From Paramagnetospirillum magnetotacticum MS-1 (GTDB lineage: Bacteria; Pseudomonadota; Alphaproteobacteria; Rhodospirillales; Magnetospirillaceae), in assembly GCF_000829825.1 (NCBI RefSeq), contig NZ_JXSL01000028.1:1-64000 (forward strand): 64,000 bases of DNA. Reading direction: 5' to 3'. The position numbers were made by a program, and so were the translations under genes. How positions within the stretch are numbered: the first letter of the stretch is position 1; the number at the start of each line of letters is the position of its first letter. This document shows positions 8,409 to 18,002 of this stretch, piece after piece. The notes beneath the pieces are model-generated. The model worked only from the letters and a program-made list of their open reading frames with translations, was not told where the DNA came from and searched no databases.

Positions 8409-9491
8409 TTAGCCAGCCCGGCCGATCACCCCGCCCTGGCGGTCCACCACCATCACATCCAACCTGACATCAATATTGTCGAGAACGCCCCTGGCCGCGG
8501 CCAGGGCCTGGGCGGCGATGGCGTCGCCCAGGCTAAGGCCCTGCGCCATCTCCAGCACTTCCAGGGCGGTATTGGCGCCCCTGGCGGCGGCGACCAATCC
8601 GGCATCGGCGCCAAGCCCGGCAAGCTGGACGGCAAGCCAGGGCATATCCACCTGAGAGCGGCTGGAATGCAGATCCATCTGCCCGGCCGCCAGTTTGCAC
8701 ATCTTGGCGAAGCCACCAGCGATGGTGACCCTGGGCACCGGATGGCGGCGCAGATATTTCAGCATGCCGCCGACGAAATCACCCATATCGATGATCGCGT
8801 CCTCGCCCAGACCGAGTGCCCGGCGCACCGCCTTTTCCGAGGTGGAACCGACACAGCCCGCCACATGCGTCACTTTGCAGGCCCGCGCCACATCGATGCC
8901 GCGCTGGATGGAATGTATCCAGGCGGAACAGGAATAGGGAACCACAATCCCAGTGGTCCCCAGAATGGAAATCCCGCCCAGAATGCCGAGACGGGGATTC
9001 CAGGTCCGCAAGGCCAGATCCGCCCCACCCGGCACGGAAATCTCCACCTCCAGGTCGCAGGCCACGCCATGGCGTACGGTGATGGCGGCCAAGGCCTCGG
9101 CCATCATCCGGCGCGGCACCGGATTGATGGCGGGCTCTCCCACCCCCAGGGGCAGGCCGGGTCTGGTGATGGTGCCCACGCCCGGCCCCGCCTTGAAGAC
9201 CAGGCCGGAGCCCGCGGCGCCATGACGCAACGTGGCGATGATGGTGGCGCCATGGGTCACGTCGGGATCATCTCCGGCGTCCTTGACCACTCCGGCCCGC
9301 GCCCAGCCGGAACCGCTTTCCTTCACGGCCAAGGCAAAGGAGGGCTGCTGCCCACCCGGCAGAAGGATGGAAACCGGATCGGGAAAGTCTTCGCCCAGCA
9401 AGGCCGAACAGGCGGCCTTGGCCGACGCCGTGGCACAGGCCCCGGTGGTCCAGCCCGGTCTTAAACGCTGATCCGTCTCTTCCTCGGCCAT
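8409..9491 (-). CDS. cbiD: Cobalt-precorrin-5B C1-methyltransferase
   Basis: About 360 residues, the normal CbiD length. CbiD uses S-adenosylmethionine to methylate C1 of cobalt-precorrin-5B in the oxygen-independent cobalamin route. The N-terminal signature GWTTGACATASAKAA and later conserved glycine-rich blocks (GPGVGTITRPGL, ILGTTGIV) are present. I use the ATG at 9491; a GTG two codons earlier at 9497 is also possible. It is convergent with cobK. The presence of CbiD argues for the anaerobic-type or hybrid pathway rather than the aerobic CobF route. Confidence 0.93.
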   Translation of the reverse strand: MAEEETDQRLRPGWTTGACATASAKAACSALLGEDFPDPVSILLPGGQQPSFALAVKESGSGWARAGVVKDAGDDPDVTHGATIIATLRHGAAGSGLVFKAGPGVGTITRPGLPLGVGEPAINPVPRRMMAEALAAITVRHGVACDLEVEISVPGGADLALRTWNPRLGILGGISILGTTGIVVPYSCSAWIHSIQRGIDVARACKVTHVAGCVGSTSEKAVRRALGLGEDAIIDMGDFVGGMLKYLRRHPVPRVTIAGGFAKMCKLAAGQMDLHSSRSQVDMPWLAVQLAGLGADAGLVAAARGANTALEVLEMAQGLSLGDAIAAQALAAARGVLDNIDVRLDVMVVDRQGGVIGRAG

Positions 9492-9550
9492 GACCACCCG
9501 CGCCCAAACATCCGCAGGCCCGTCATAGCATGAATTTCATGGAAAAAGGA

Positions 9551-10009
9551 TCAGGCGACGCTGCCCACAGCGGGTTTGCGCACCACGCCGAACCAGTAAT
9601 CCTGAATGCCGTGAATGGCGTTGAACAACTGCTCGATATCCACCGGCTTGGTCACAAAGCCAGATGCCCCCAGGTCATAGGCCTGCAACACGTCGCGCTC
9701 CACATCCGAAGTGGTCACCACCACCACCGGAATCCGCGACAGATGATCGTTGGAGCGCATGGCGGCCAGCACTTCGCGCCCGGTCATTTTCGGCATGTTG
9801 AGATCAAGAAGAACCAGATCCGGGGTCACCGCCTCGGCATGCTGCGGCCCCTCCTTGCGCATGAAGGCCATGGCCTCGACGCCGTCATGGGCCACATGGG
9901 TGCGACAGATGAAACGGCCATCGAGAATCGCCGAGCGGATCAGTTCCACGTCGCCCGGTTCGTCATCGACGATCAGAACTTCGAATGGTGCCACCTGATT
10001 CTGCTGCAT
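9551..10009 (-). CDS. Rcp1-type response regulator
   Basis: A 152-residue single-domain receiver of the group first known from cyanobacterial phytochrome partners (Rcp1). Its marks are the LIVDDEPGDVELI start, phospho-acceptor D69 in LLDLNMPKMTGREVL, and FVTKPVDIEQL. Such receivers are typically phosphorylated by kinases with an ASHDLRQPLR-type H-box, and exactly such a kinase is encoded just upstream on the same strand (10189-12759). The 179 bases between them hold no gene. It has no DNA-binding domain. Confidence 0.9.
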   Translation of the reverse strand: MQQNQVAPFEVLIVDDEPGDVELIRSAILDGRFICRTHVAHDGVEAMAFMRKEGPQHAEAVTPDLVLLDLNMPKMTGREVLAAMRSNDHLSRIPVVVVTTSDVERDVLQAYDLGASGFVTKPVDIEQLFNAIHGIQDYWFGVVRKPAVGSVA

Positions 10010-10188
10010 AGACCAGCCCTACTCTTCAACTCGGCCTTCGAGAACGCAAAAAACGCCGCCCTCACGGAATGCGACGTTCTGAAATCAGCCTATCCCCGGC
10101 GCGGCCTGTTTGCAACCGTGCCTTGAAGACGAATTGTTGCACTCAAACATCATATGCAACCTCGGCCCAAATCATCCGTCGCAAGACG

Positions 10189-12759
10189 TCAGCGCACCAC
10201 CGACTTGGGCAGGGCCACGTGAAAGACCGACCCCTCGCCCGGCACCGATTCCACCCAGATGCGCCCGCCGTGATGCTCGGCGATCTTGCGGCAAGACGCC
10301 AGCCCAATGCCGCTGCCCGGATATTCATCTTGTCCCACCAAACGTTGGAAGATCTGAAACAGCCTTGCCTGACCGGCCTCATCGATGCCGATCCCGTTGT
10401 CTCGGACGGAAATGATCCATTCGTCCGTCGACGAACTCCAGGTCACGTCCACCTGCGGGGAACGGCCCTTCACCTGGAACTTCACGGCATTGGAGATCAG
10501 GTTCTGGAACAGCCGTTCCAGTTCGACCTCGTTGCCCATCACCACCGGCAGCCCCTCGGATACGGTGATGTCGGCCCCGTTCTCCTCGATCAGCGCCCCG
10601 AGATTCGCCTGGGCCAGTTTCATCACATCGCCGAGATCGACCTTTTCTTGCGGCGCCCCACCTCTCCCAATACGGGAATATCCCAAAAGATCCGTGATCA
10701 TATGGTCCATGCGTTGGGCGCCATCCACGGCGTAGGCGATGAATTCCCGGCAATCCTGATCGAGAGACTCCCCCAGACGGCGCTGCAGCAAGGTTAGGTA
10801 GGAGCTGACCATGCGCAGGGGCTGGCGCAAGTCGTGGGAGGCCACATAGGCAAAGTTCTCCAGTTCGGCATTGGAGCGCTGCAATTCCCTTTCCATGGAC
10901 AGGCGGGCGCTGATGTCGTGGGCGACTCCCAGAAAGCCGCTGAGTTGGCCGTCGTCGTCATAAAGCGCCGAGATGGTCAACAGAACGCGGAATCGCCCGC
11001 CATCCTTGCGCACATAGGTCCATTCCCCGCTGTCGGGCTGGCCGCCAAGCAAGGTTCTCGCGACAAAACATTCAAAACCGGGCTCCACCTCCCGCCCCAG
11101 TTCCCGGCTCAATTGTGCGGCCCGGGCTGCAACCTCGTCGGGGTCGTGGAAGAGCGCGGGCGTCGTGCGCCCGACCACCTCATCGGCGCCATAGCCCAAC
11201 CATTGCTCGGCGGTGGGATTGAGCAGACGGATGGTGCCGTCGATGGTGGTGGCGATGATGGAAGAGCCCGCCCCGTCCAGGATGGCCCGGCGGAAGGCCA
11301 GCAGCGAACCCAATTCGTGCTCGGCGCGCCGCCTGGCGGTCACGTCGTGAACGATGGAGTACAGCAATTTCCGGCCGGTCACCTGTACCGGCCCGGACCA
11401 CACTTCCACGTCGCGAATCTCGCCCGAAGCCAGGCGATGGCGGAAGTCGAAATGATCCCGCTCCTCGGCCTTGGCCTTGTGCATCTCCTCGGCGATGGCT
11501 GACTGGTCCAGGATATTGATCTGGGAAATACGCATGGAGACAAGCTGGTCATGGGTCCAGCCGTAATAGATCTCGGCGGCGCGGTTGGCGTCGATGATCC
11601 GGCCGCCATCGGCGGGATCGATCAGCATCTCCACCGCCTTGCAGCCGGAAAACAGGGCATGGTAAAGGGCTTCGCGCTCCCGCAGCGCGTCATCGGCGAC
11701 GGCAAGCTTGTCTTGAAGCGCGTTGAAGGCGGTGATCAGCCGCCCCACCTCGTCGCCGCGCGAAACCTCCAATGCCTGTTGCGGCACCCGGCCCTCGACC
11801 ATGGCCTGAATCCGTTCCGTGGCGCGGCGCAGCGGGGCGAGGGTGCCACGCAGCACAAGCCAAAGCAGAACCAGCGACAGCAGCCCCAGCACGGCCAGGG
11901 CAACCATGAGGCGGTTCTTGATTCCCCCCACGGGCTCGAACGCCTCTGCGGTGGGCAGCCGCGCCACCAGCATCCAGCCGGTGGAAGCGATTCGCCGGGC
12001 CGAGGTCAGTTCCTCGATCCCCACCGAGCTGAAGGCCACGCCCGACCCCTCGTATCCGTCCATATAGCGATCCAGCATGCGGTTCTGTCCGCGCGCGGGA
12101 ACGGGGGTGAAGATACGCTCCTTATTGGTGGAGATGACGATAAGGCCGGATTTGGGCGATACCATGTAAAGCCCGCCCGTTTCCCCCACCTTCTGCTCGA
12201 CCAGACGGCCGAGGAAATTTTTTTGGCTCAGCGTGGCCGTCCCCACCAGGGCCCCGATAACGGCTTCGCCTTGGCGGATCGGCACGGCGATGGCCACGGC
12301 AGGCTGATTGAGGGCGGGATCGAAATAGGGCTCGCCGACCACCGAATGCCCGGCCTCCACCATGGACTTTACCCCGGCCAGGGCGGCCATATCCTTACCG
12401 ATCCGCCCTAGGGCGGGGCCCTCGGCCCGGACAACGCCGTCGCGTCCCAGGATCATCAGCCCGCCTGCGAAGAATCCCTTGATGCCAGTTCGGTCTTGGA
12501 GAAATGCCGTAAGAGTTGTGGCGTCTGCGTCGCGCAAGACCAGGGCGGCCACCCTCTCCATGGCCTCGATCTGCAGCTTGATCTTCTGATCGACCTCCTC
12601 GGCCAAACCACCAACGAAGGTGACTTGCTGCCGGGCCAGCAGGCTTTCCACGTCCCGCTGCAGCGATCCGGACAGCACAAGGACCACAACCGCCCCCGCC
12701 CCCAGGAAGGACAGAAGGAAAAGCGTAAGGATTCTGATACGCAGAGACTTGAAATCCAC
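10189..12759 (-). CDS. Membrane sensor histidine kinase (dCache-HAMP-PAS-PAS-HisKA)
   Basis: About 856 residues. A transmembrane helix near the N-terminus (LRIRILTLFLLSFLGAGAVV) is followed by a periplasmic dCache-type sensor of roughly 250 residues, a second membrane helix (LMVALAVLGLLSLVLLWLVL), HAMP, two PAS domains, a HisKA domain with phospho-H642 in VASHDLRQPLRMVSSYL, and a complete ATPase domain (NLISNAVKF, DNGIGID, GSGIGLASC). The GTG at 12759 is preferred because GGAGGGG precedes it; a TTG ten codons upstream is possible. The H-box class pairs with Rcp1-type receivers, one of which is the next gene. dCache domains commonly bind small molecules; the ligand is not predictable. Confidence 0.92.
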   Translation of the reverse strand: MDFKSLRIRILTLFLLSFLGAGAVVVLVLSGSLQRDVESLLARQQVTFVGGLAEEVDQKIKLQIEAMERVAALVLRDADATTLTAFLQDRTGIKGFFAGGLMILGRDGVVRAEGPALGRIGKDMAALAGVKSMVEAGHSVVGEPYFDPALNQPAVAIAVPIRQGEAVIGALVGTATLSQKNFLGRLVEQKVGETGGLYMVSPKSGLIVISTNKERIFTPVPARGQNRMLDRYMDGYEGSGVAFSSVGIEELTSARRIASTGWMLVARLPTAEAFEPVGGIKNRLMVALAVLGLLSLVLLWLVLRGTLAPLRRATERIQAMVEGRVPQQALEVSRGDEVGRLITAFNALQDKLAVADDALREREALYHALFSGCKAVEMLIDPADGGRIIDANRAAEIYYGWTHDQLVSMRISQINILDQSAIAEEMHKAKAEERDHFDFRHRLASGEIRDVEVWSGPVQVTGRKLLYSIVHDVTARRRAEHELGSLLAFRRAILDGAGSSIIATTIDGTIRLLNPTAEQWLGYGADEVVGRTTPALFHDPDEVAARAAQLSRELGREVEPGFECFVARTLLGGQPDSGEWTYVRKDGGRFRVLLTISALYDDDGQLSGFLGVAHDISARLSMERELQRSNAELENFAYVASHDLRQPLRMVSSYLTLLQRRLGESLDQDCREFIAYAVDGAQRMDHMITDLLGYSRIGRGGAPQEKVDLGDVMKLAQANLGALIEENGADITVSEGLPVVMGNEVELERLFQNLISNAVKFQVKGRSPQVDVTWSSSTDEWIISVRDNGIGIDEAGQARLFQIFQRLVGQDEYPGSGIGLASCRKIAEHHGGRIWVESVPGEGSVFHVALPKSVVR

Positions 12760-12940
12760 AACCCCTCCCGACTCCCGTACCCAGGCCAAAGTAATGCAAA
12801 TTCGGAATCATTCTCAAGCACTGTTCCTAACCGCCCCAAAATCGCCCATGCGCATGAAGAATCCGTGACATTCCGCCTAGCTCTGATCGCGCTACGGCCG
12901 GAAAGTGTTAGACTGGCGGATCAAACGTCATGGCCCCCCG

Positions 12941-13738
12941 ATGATCCAATCCGCCGCCACATCCCGCCGAATTACCGTCCAGGCCCTGCTGCTGGGCGAG
13001 CGTCTCGAGACCAAACGCCTCGAAGAGGGCGTTGTCCTGGCCACCGCGCCGTTGATCATCCGTGCCGGACGCGAAGGCTATGCCGTACTGTTCCGCTATG
13101 GCGTGGCGGTCCTGTTCGGGCTGGACCCCATGGAAGAGGCGGTGTTCCTCGCCTCGCTAGGCAAACTTGTGGCCGATCCCCTGCCCGTCCAGGGCCGCGA
13201 CACCGCCGAAGTGCTGATCGAGCCCGGATGCGAGGATCGCGTGGATCAGTCGGGAACGGTCTTCCTGGCCGATCCCAGTCCCCAGCATCTGCAGCTGATC
13301 GCCGAGGTCCTGGCCCGCGATCTGGTCCTAAGCCATTATGAAAAGCGTATCGCCAAGGTTTTCGACAGTATCGAGCCCCTGGCCGTCTCTCTCAGCAAGG
13401 GCTCGTTGCGCAAGCTCAAAACCAAGCAGCTGTTGTCCCAGATCGGCGAAGTGCTGCTGGCCGAACACCGTATGGTGGGCCGCGTCGAATTGCTGGAAAG
13501 CCCTGAAGTCCTATGGATCAGGCCGGAACTGGAACGCCTGTTCATCCGCCTGGAACGCGAATACGATCTGTCGGGCCGCAATCGGGCCCTGGATCGCAAG
13601 CTGGAAGTGATCTCCGACACCGCCGAGACCCTGCTTGACCTGATTCAGACCCGATCCTCCATGAAAGTGGAGTGGTATATCGTCGGCCTGATCCTCTTCG
13701 AGATCCTGATTTCCATCTACGAGATGGTCTCGGGCTGA
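12941..13738 (+). CDS. RMD1/YagE (DUF155) family protein
   Basis: About 265 residues from ATG 12941. The N-terminal half has the short strand pattern of the DUF155 family (AVLFRYGVAVLFGLDPMEE), the middle is helical and charged, and a single hydrophobic helix (WYIVGLILFEILISIYEMV) ends the protein. This layout matches yeast RMD1 and its bacterial relatives, which are tail-anchored proteins of poorly defined function. Its stop codon is 2 bases from that of convergent ctaA. Family is fairly sure; no enzymatic motif is visible. Confidence 0.75.
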   Translation: MIQSAATSRRITVQALLLGERLETKRLEEGVVLATAPLIIRAGREGYAVLFRYGVAVLFGLDPMEEAVFLASLGKLVADPLPVQGRDTAEVLIEPGCEDRVDQSGTVFLADPSPQHLQLIAEVLARDLVLSHYEKRIAKVFDSIEPLAVSLSKGSLRKLKTKQLLSQIGEVLLAEHRMVGRVELLESPEVLWIRPELERLFIRLEREYDLSGRNRALDRKLEVISDTAETLLDLIQTRSSMKVEWYIVGLILFEILISIYEMVSG

Positions 13739-13740
13739 GA

Positions 13741-14805
13741 TCAGAGACGCCGGTCAAGGTCGTGGAGGGCCCAAAGGCACAGGGTCAGCAGCGCCATGGC
13801 CCCCATCTGATGGGCTGAAGCCAGCCATACCGGCACCACCATGACCAGGGTGCCGATGCCTAGCCCCACCTGAACCAGAGCCATCAGCCCCAGTGCATGG
13901 ATCGCGGCGGGCGTTTGTCCGCCTAGGCGGGCGCGGGCCCGGAACCACCCCAAGAGCGCCACGACGACGGTGAGTTCGGCCAGGGTCCGGTGCCCGAACT
14001 GCACGGTCTTGATATCCTCGAACAGCGAATGAAAGCCGTCGGGGAACAGATCCTTGGGGATCAACGCGCCGTCCATCAGAGGCCAGGTGTTGTAGATCAG
14101 CCCCGCCTTGAGACCCGCCACCAGCCCGCCGAACAGCAGGGTAAGGATCACCAGCCCGGTCAGGACGAAAAGCCAGGACCGGATACCCGCGGTCTCTCCC
14201 GCCACCCGACGGCGGATGGGGCGATGGTCGGCCAGGATGTCGAGCGCCAGCCAGAACATCCAGCCGTGGATCAGAAAAGCCAGGGCCAGATGGGCGGTCA
14301 GGCGGTAATGGGAGACGGCAGGGTTGTCCACCAGACCGCTCTTCACCATGAACCAGCCCATGCCGCCCTGGGCGGCGCCCAGCAGGAACACTCCGGCCAG
14401 ACGCGGGACCATGGCCCGGCCGATCCGGCCCGACAGGGCCAGCCACAAGAAGGGCAGGCCGAAGACCACGCCGATCAGGCGGCCCCACACACGGTGGATA
14501 TATTCCAGCCAGAAGATACCCCTGAACTCGGCCAGACTCATGCCAGCATTGACCTTGATGTATTCGGGGCTCTGCTTGTACTTCTCGAAGAACAGCTGCC
14601 AGTCGGAATCGCCCAGAGGGGGGATGATGCCACGGATGGGCTCCCACTCCACCATGGACAGGCCGGAATGGGTGAGGCGGGTCAGCCCGCCCAGCAGCAC
14701 CATCACCGCCACCATGAAGCAGCAGGCCAACAGCCAGACGGCCACGTCGCGATGAGCGCCGTTGGCAAGGTCCGAACGGCCAAAGGATCGCGACATTGTG
14801 GACAT
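13741..14805 (-). CDS. ctaA: Heme A synthase (COX15/CtaA)
   Basis: A 354-residue integral membrane protein with about eight hydrophobic segments, the size of the proteobacterial COX15/CtaA class. It oxidises the C8 methyl of heme O to a formyl group, giving heme A for the aa3 oxidase encoded at 41.6-45.4 kb. Conserved histidines appear in EYIHRVWGRLIG, SHYRLTAHLALA, FGHRTLAEL and SAHQMGA. GGGGG lies before the ATG. It is followed on the same strand pattern by no oxidase genes; its upstream neighbour is a TlpA-like thioredoxin 18 bases away, probably in the same operon. Confidence 0.95.
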   Translation of the reverse strand: MSTMSRSFGRSDLANGAHRDVAVWLLACCFMVAVMVLLGGLTRLTHSGLSMVEWEPIRGIIPPLGDSDWQLFFEKYKQSPEYIKVNAGMSLAEFRGIFWLEYIHRVWGRLIGVVFGLPFLWLALSGRIGRAMVPRLAGVFLLGAAQGGMGWFMVKSGLVDNPAVSHYRLTAHLALAFLIHGWMFWLALDILADHRPIRRRVAGETAGIRSWLFVLTGLVILTLLFGGLVAGLKAGLIYNTWPLMDGALIPKDLFPDGFHSLFEDIKTVQFGHRTLAELTVVVALLGWFRARARLGGQTPAAIHALGLMALVQVGLGIGTLVMVVPVWLASAHQMGAMALLTLCLWALHDLDRRL

Positions 14806-14823
14806 GGATTCCCCCTTCGGACT

Positions 14824-15405
14824 CTAGCGGGCCGGTACGGGAAGCGACGGCAGCGTCAAAAGATCGACCACCAGTTCCACCACGCCCGGCCCCGACCAAT
14901 CGGCTTCGCCTTCCATGCGGGCGGTTTCCTCGCCCTTGACGTTGACCAGCAAAGCGGTGGGCATTCCGCGTACCTGAAGCGACTTGGACACCGAACCGTC
15001 GGGATCGAGAATTACCGGCATGTCGGCGATGCCCCGCTCCTCCAGGAACTTCTTGGCTACGGGCGCGCCTTCCTTATCCACGTTGATGGTCAGGACCTGA
15101 ATGCCCACCGCCTCGGCCAGGGGTTTGAACTTGGCGAACAGCGGCAGTTCGCGCACGCAAGGAATGCACCAGGACGCCCAGAAATTCACCACGGTGGGCC
15201 GGGTCAGCCGCTCGTGGAACGGCTTGGTCACGCCCGCCATATCGGTGGTCATGGGATTGTCCAATGGAATGGCATAGTCCGGCCGCCGCATGGATTCCTT
15301 GACCAAGATGGGGGTGGGCTGCGGACGGCGGATCTGAATCGCCGTACCCGCCACCATGGCGATGATCAATGACAGGGCCACCAGGATGAGAATGCGGTCG
15401 GACAT
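14824..15405 (-). CDS. TlpA/ResA-type membrane-anchored thioredoxin
   Basis: A 193-residue protein with one N-terminal membrane helix (residues 4-22) and a periplasmic thioredoxin fold. The active site is WASWCIPC (C80 and C83), followed by a cis-proline region GMPTAL. TlpA-like proteins keep cysteines of cytochrome c oxidase assembly factors and subunit II reduced, or serve cytochrome c maturation. It is transcribed just ahead of ctaA, which supports a role in oxidase assembly. The exact client is inferred. Confidence 0.85.
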   Translation of the reverse strand: MSDRILILVALSLIIAMVAGTAIQIRRPQPTPILVKESMRRPDYAIPLDNPMTTDMAGVTKPFHERLTRPTVVNFWASWCIPCVRELPLFAKFKPLAEAVGIQVLTINVDKEGAPVAKKFLEERGIADMPVILDPDGSVSKSLQVRGMPTALLVNVKGEETARMEGEADWSGPGVVELVVDLLTLPSLPVPAR

Positions 15406-15477
15406 GGTTTGCCTTCCAAAAATACGGCCCGGAGTAGACCATGAAGACGGTGGGGACGGACTTGCTTTTGGTCAAGC

Positions 15478-16311
15478 CTAGGGCGTGGTTCCCGTTCCCC
15501 TCAAGGTCAGCCAGACCACCTCCGGCGGGGCACCGAAACGAACGGGCAGAATGCTGGTCCCGATACCCGCACTGACGTAAAGCGTCTGGCCGTAATCCTT
15601 GATCAGGCCATAGGCATGGGCGCGTGGCGCCCGTCCCGGAATGATCGGAGAGCCGATCAGCGGCAGCCTGACTTGCCCGGCATGGGTATGACCGGCCAGG
15701 ATGATGGTCAGCCTGCCTGGCCAATCACGCAGATTGGCCGGATCATGCATCAAGCCGATCAATGGAGTTCCCTTGGGCACCCTGGCCATGGCCGCATTCG
15801 CGTCGGGCTTTCGCGTGGTGTCGTCGGCCAAACCAGCCACCCAAATCGGACCAAGCCTGATCGCCCGGTTCTCCAACACCACGATTCCCTGGGCAGCGAG
15901 GGAGGCCCCCATCCCTGGTCCATCATTCCACCAGTCGTGATTGCCCAGAACGGCCACCACACCCAGGGGCGGCCGCAAGGCGCCAAGCCGTCGGGCAATG
16001 GGCTCGGGCGGAATATACGTTCCGCCCAGAACACCGTTGATCAGGAAATCGCCGCCCAACAAGACCATATCCGGCGCCCCCTCATTCACATGGGCGACCA
16101 GTTTCTCCAGCCGGTCCAGCCCAACATGCGGCGCGCCCACATGAAAATCCGTCAGAAATGCCACGGTGACGGGCTTCTGGCCGACGGGCCACTGCGGCAC
16201 CTCAACCTCCAGCCTGGTATCTTCCAGGAGCCCCGGCTCGATGGCGAATCCCCACAGCCCGGCCACCAAGCCCAATAGAGTCGCCAGAACCAGGAACTTC
16301 CGTCTCGTCAT
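15478..16311 (-). CDS. Calcineurin-like metallophosphoesterase
   Basis: A 277-residue protein with an N-terminal signal or anchor (MTRRKFLVLATLLGLVAGLW) and the full metallophosphoesterase metal set: LTDFHVG, LLGGDFL, LGNHDWWND, and GHTHAGQ. This matches the YkuE/YaeI subgroup, membrane-associated phosphodiesterases that include lipid phosphodiesterases. It would act at the outer face of the cytoplasmic membrane. The stop of the gene upstream lies 9 bases before its start, so the two are probably co-transcribed. The substrate is unknown. Confidence 0.85.
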   Translation of the reverse strand: MTRRKFLVLATLLGLVAGLWGFAIEPGLLEDTRLEVEVPQWPVGQKPVTVAFLTDFHVGAPHVGLDRLEKLVAHVNEGAPDMVLLGGDFLINGVLGGTYIPPEPIARRLGALRPPLGVVAVLGNHDWWNDGPGMGASLAAQGIVVLENRAIRLGPIWVAGLADDTTRKPDANAAMARVPKGTPLIGLMHDPANLRDWPGRLTIILAGHTHAGQVRLPLIGSPIIPGRAPRAHAYGLIKDYGQTLYVSAGIGTSILPVRFGAPPEVVWLTLRGTGTTP

Positions 16312-16320
16312 GGCACGCCT

Positions 16321-17898
16321 CTAATCCACTAAGATGGGATCGGGAATGGTGGCCACCGCCCGGCGGCGGAAGGTCATCTGCGACGGTGCGGCCAGGGCGG
16401 CCAGGGGATTGGCCTCGTCGGTGAGCACCCTAACCCCCGCCACCAACGGCGAGGCGGCATCGATCCACTGTAGAGAGCGCAGCGACTGGGACATCTGCGC
16501 CGCCATCTCAGCCGACACCCGTCCCTCCTCCACGCGCATCATCGCCAGCCGGTCGAGATGGCCGGGCTGGCGGGCGGTGAACAGGAAGGCATTGGTGATG
16601 GAGCGCGACGCAGGATGGGCCTGTTCCACGAAGGCCACCTTGCCGAACACATCGACCAGGCTGGCGAGCGCGGCGCGGAAGGGCTCCGTATGACCGGTAT
16701 CGAGGAAGCTGTTGATGGCCACCACGCCACCCTCATTCAGACAGCGCCGCACATCGGTGAAGAATTCACGGGTCAGCAGATGTTCGGGCATGCCGTCGCC
16801 GGAAAACAGATCCACGAAGACCATGTCGTGATCGGCAGAGCAGGCGCGCATCTCGGTGCGGGCATCGGCGAAGATCAGGGTGGTGGCCGGACCGGGGGTA
16901 TAGCCGAAATGGTCCCGCGCCGCCTCAAAGGCACGATGATTGATCTCCACCACCTCCACTCTCGCGCCGCGGGCCTCGAAAGCGGCGGGGATCACCCCGG
17001 CCCCCAGGCCGAGGACCAGAACCTTGCGCGGCATGGGAACCAGATGGGCGGCGCCTGCCTCCAGGAAATGGGTGAACTGCAGCGCCGGGCGTCCCTTGGC
17101 GTCAAAGCCGTTCTGGGCCAGACCGTCATTGAACAGGACCCGCCATAGATTATCGCCTTGGCCCACCTCCACCACCTTCAGCACCCCGAAGGCTGAAGGA
17201 TAGGTGGCGATGATCGACCAAGGCCGTTCGGCGCCGTCGCGGGTCAGCCGCCCGGCCCGTCCGGCGGGATCGATGAGGCCCAGGGCCAAGGCGGCGGCCA
17301 GCCCGGCCAGGGCCAGAACCAGCACCCGCCCCCTCCTCGCCCCCAAGGCCGCCAGCAGGCAGAGCGCGGCGGCGATCACCAAGATGGAGTGACGGCCGCT
17401 GAGATAGGGAATCAGGGCGAAGGCCGCCACCAGCACTCCGGCCACCGAGCCCATGGTGCTGATGAAGAACACCCAACCAGCCCCGGCATCGGCCTCACCA
17501 TGCAGGGGACGTTCCAGCGCCACCAGCAACGGATTGAGCGCCGAAAGCAGGATCAGGGGGACCGCCAGAATCAGGAGCGAGGCGAGGAAGGCTCCGCCCA
17601 CCAGGCTGAACGAGGCCAAAGGCCCCAGACAGACCGGATAGAGCAGGACTGCCGCCACCAGCCAAAGACCCGAAAGGGCTGGGCTGAGGTAATAGGCGCT
17701 GCGGATTGCCTCCGTTGCGCGGCACCGGCAAAAGACGCCGCCGTAATAATAGCCCAGGGCCAGACACAGGAGCGTCACCGAGAGAATGCCGGTCCAGATG
17801 AGCAGGCTGACACCGAAAAACGGCGTCATCACCCGCGACGCGATCAGTTGCAGGCACAAGATCGCCGCCCCCGTGATCACGATGGTCGCCCGCGCCAT
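16321..17898 (-). CDS. Membrane-fused spermidine synthase-like protein
   Basis: A 525-residue protein in two parts. The first 215 residues have about seven hydrophobic helices. The second part is a spermidine-synthase-like Rossmann domain with the nucleotide-binding strand VLVLGLGAGVIPAAF, acidic VEVVEINHRAFEA, and VFVDLFSGDGMPEHLLT. Such fused-MFS/spermidine-synthase proteins are widespread, and their product is rarely established. Whether it makes a polyamine cannot be told from sequence. A start at ATG 17898 leaves 179 bases to the divergent hsp20 gene. Confidence 0.8.
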   Translation of the reverse strand: MARATIVITGAAILCLQLIASRVMTPFFGVSLLIWTGILSVTLLCLALGYYYGGVFCRCRATEAIRSAYYLSPALSGLWLVAAVLLYPVCLGPLASFSLVGGAFLASLLILAVPLILLSALNPLLVALERPLHGEADAGAGWVFFISTMGSVAGVLVAAFALIPYLSGRHSILVIAAALCLLAALGARRGRVLVLALAGLAAALALGLIDPAGRAGRLTRDGAERPWSIIATYPSAFGVLKVVEVGQGDNLWRVLFNDGLAQNGFDAKGRPALQFTHFLEAGAAHLVPMPRKVLVLGLGAGVIPAAFEARGARVEVVEINHRAFEAARDHFGYTPGPATTLIFADARTEMRACSADHDMVFVDLFSGDGMPEHLLTREFFTDVRRCLNEGGVVAINSFLDTGHTEPFRAALASLVDVFGKVAFVEQAHPASRSITNAFLFTARQPGHLDRLAMMRVEEGRVSAEMAAQMSQSLRSLQWIDAASPLVAGVRVLTDEANPLAALAAPSQMTFRRRAVATIPDPILVD

Positions 17899-17960
17899 TC
17901 CAGTCCTCCCGCCATTCCCGGCCGCCGGGACTATGGCAAATCGTCAGAGAACAAACCACC

Positions 17961-17989
17961 CTTGCAGCCGTGAAAAGCCATCCTAAATC
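17961..17989 (+). promoter_or_regulatory. Possible heat-shock (sigma-32 type) promoter of hsp20
   Basis: CTTGCA at 17961-17966 resembles a sigma-32 -35 element and is followed after 14 bases by TCCTAAAT, a moderate -10 match. It stands about 90 bases before the hsp20 start, upstream of the ROSE-like leader. The match is only partial. Confidence 0.35.
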
Positions 17990-18002
17990 ATTTTCACCGG
18001 AT

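Noticed and set aside
8382-9464. Long plus-strand open frame opposite cbiD.
   Set aside because: It is a mirror of the cbiD codon pattern in high-GC DNA; the minus-strand product matches CbiD throughout.
7521-9497. A cobalamin riboswitch near cobK or cbiD.
   Set aside because: No B12-box-like sequence or long leader is present; cobK starts inside the previous gene and the 53 bases before cbiD are too short.
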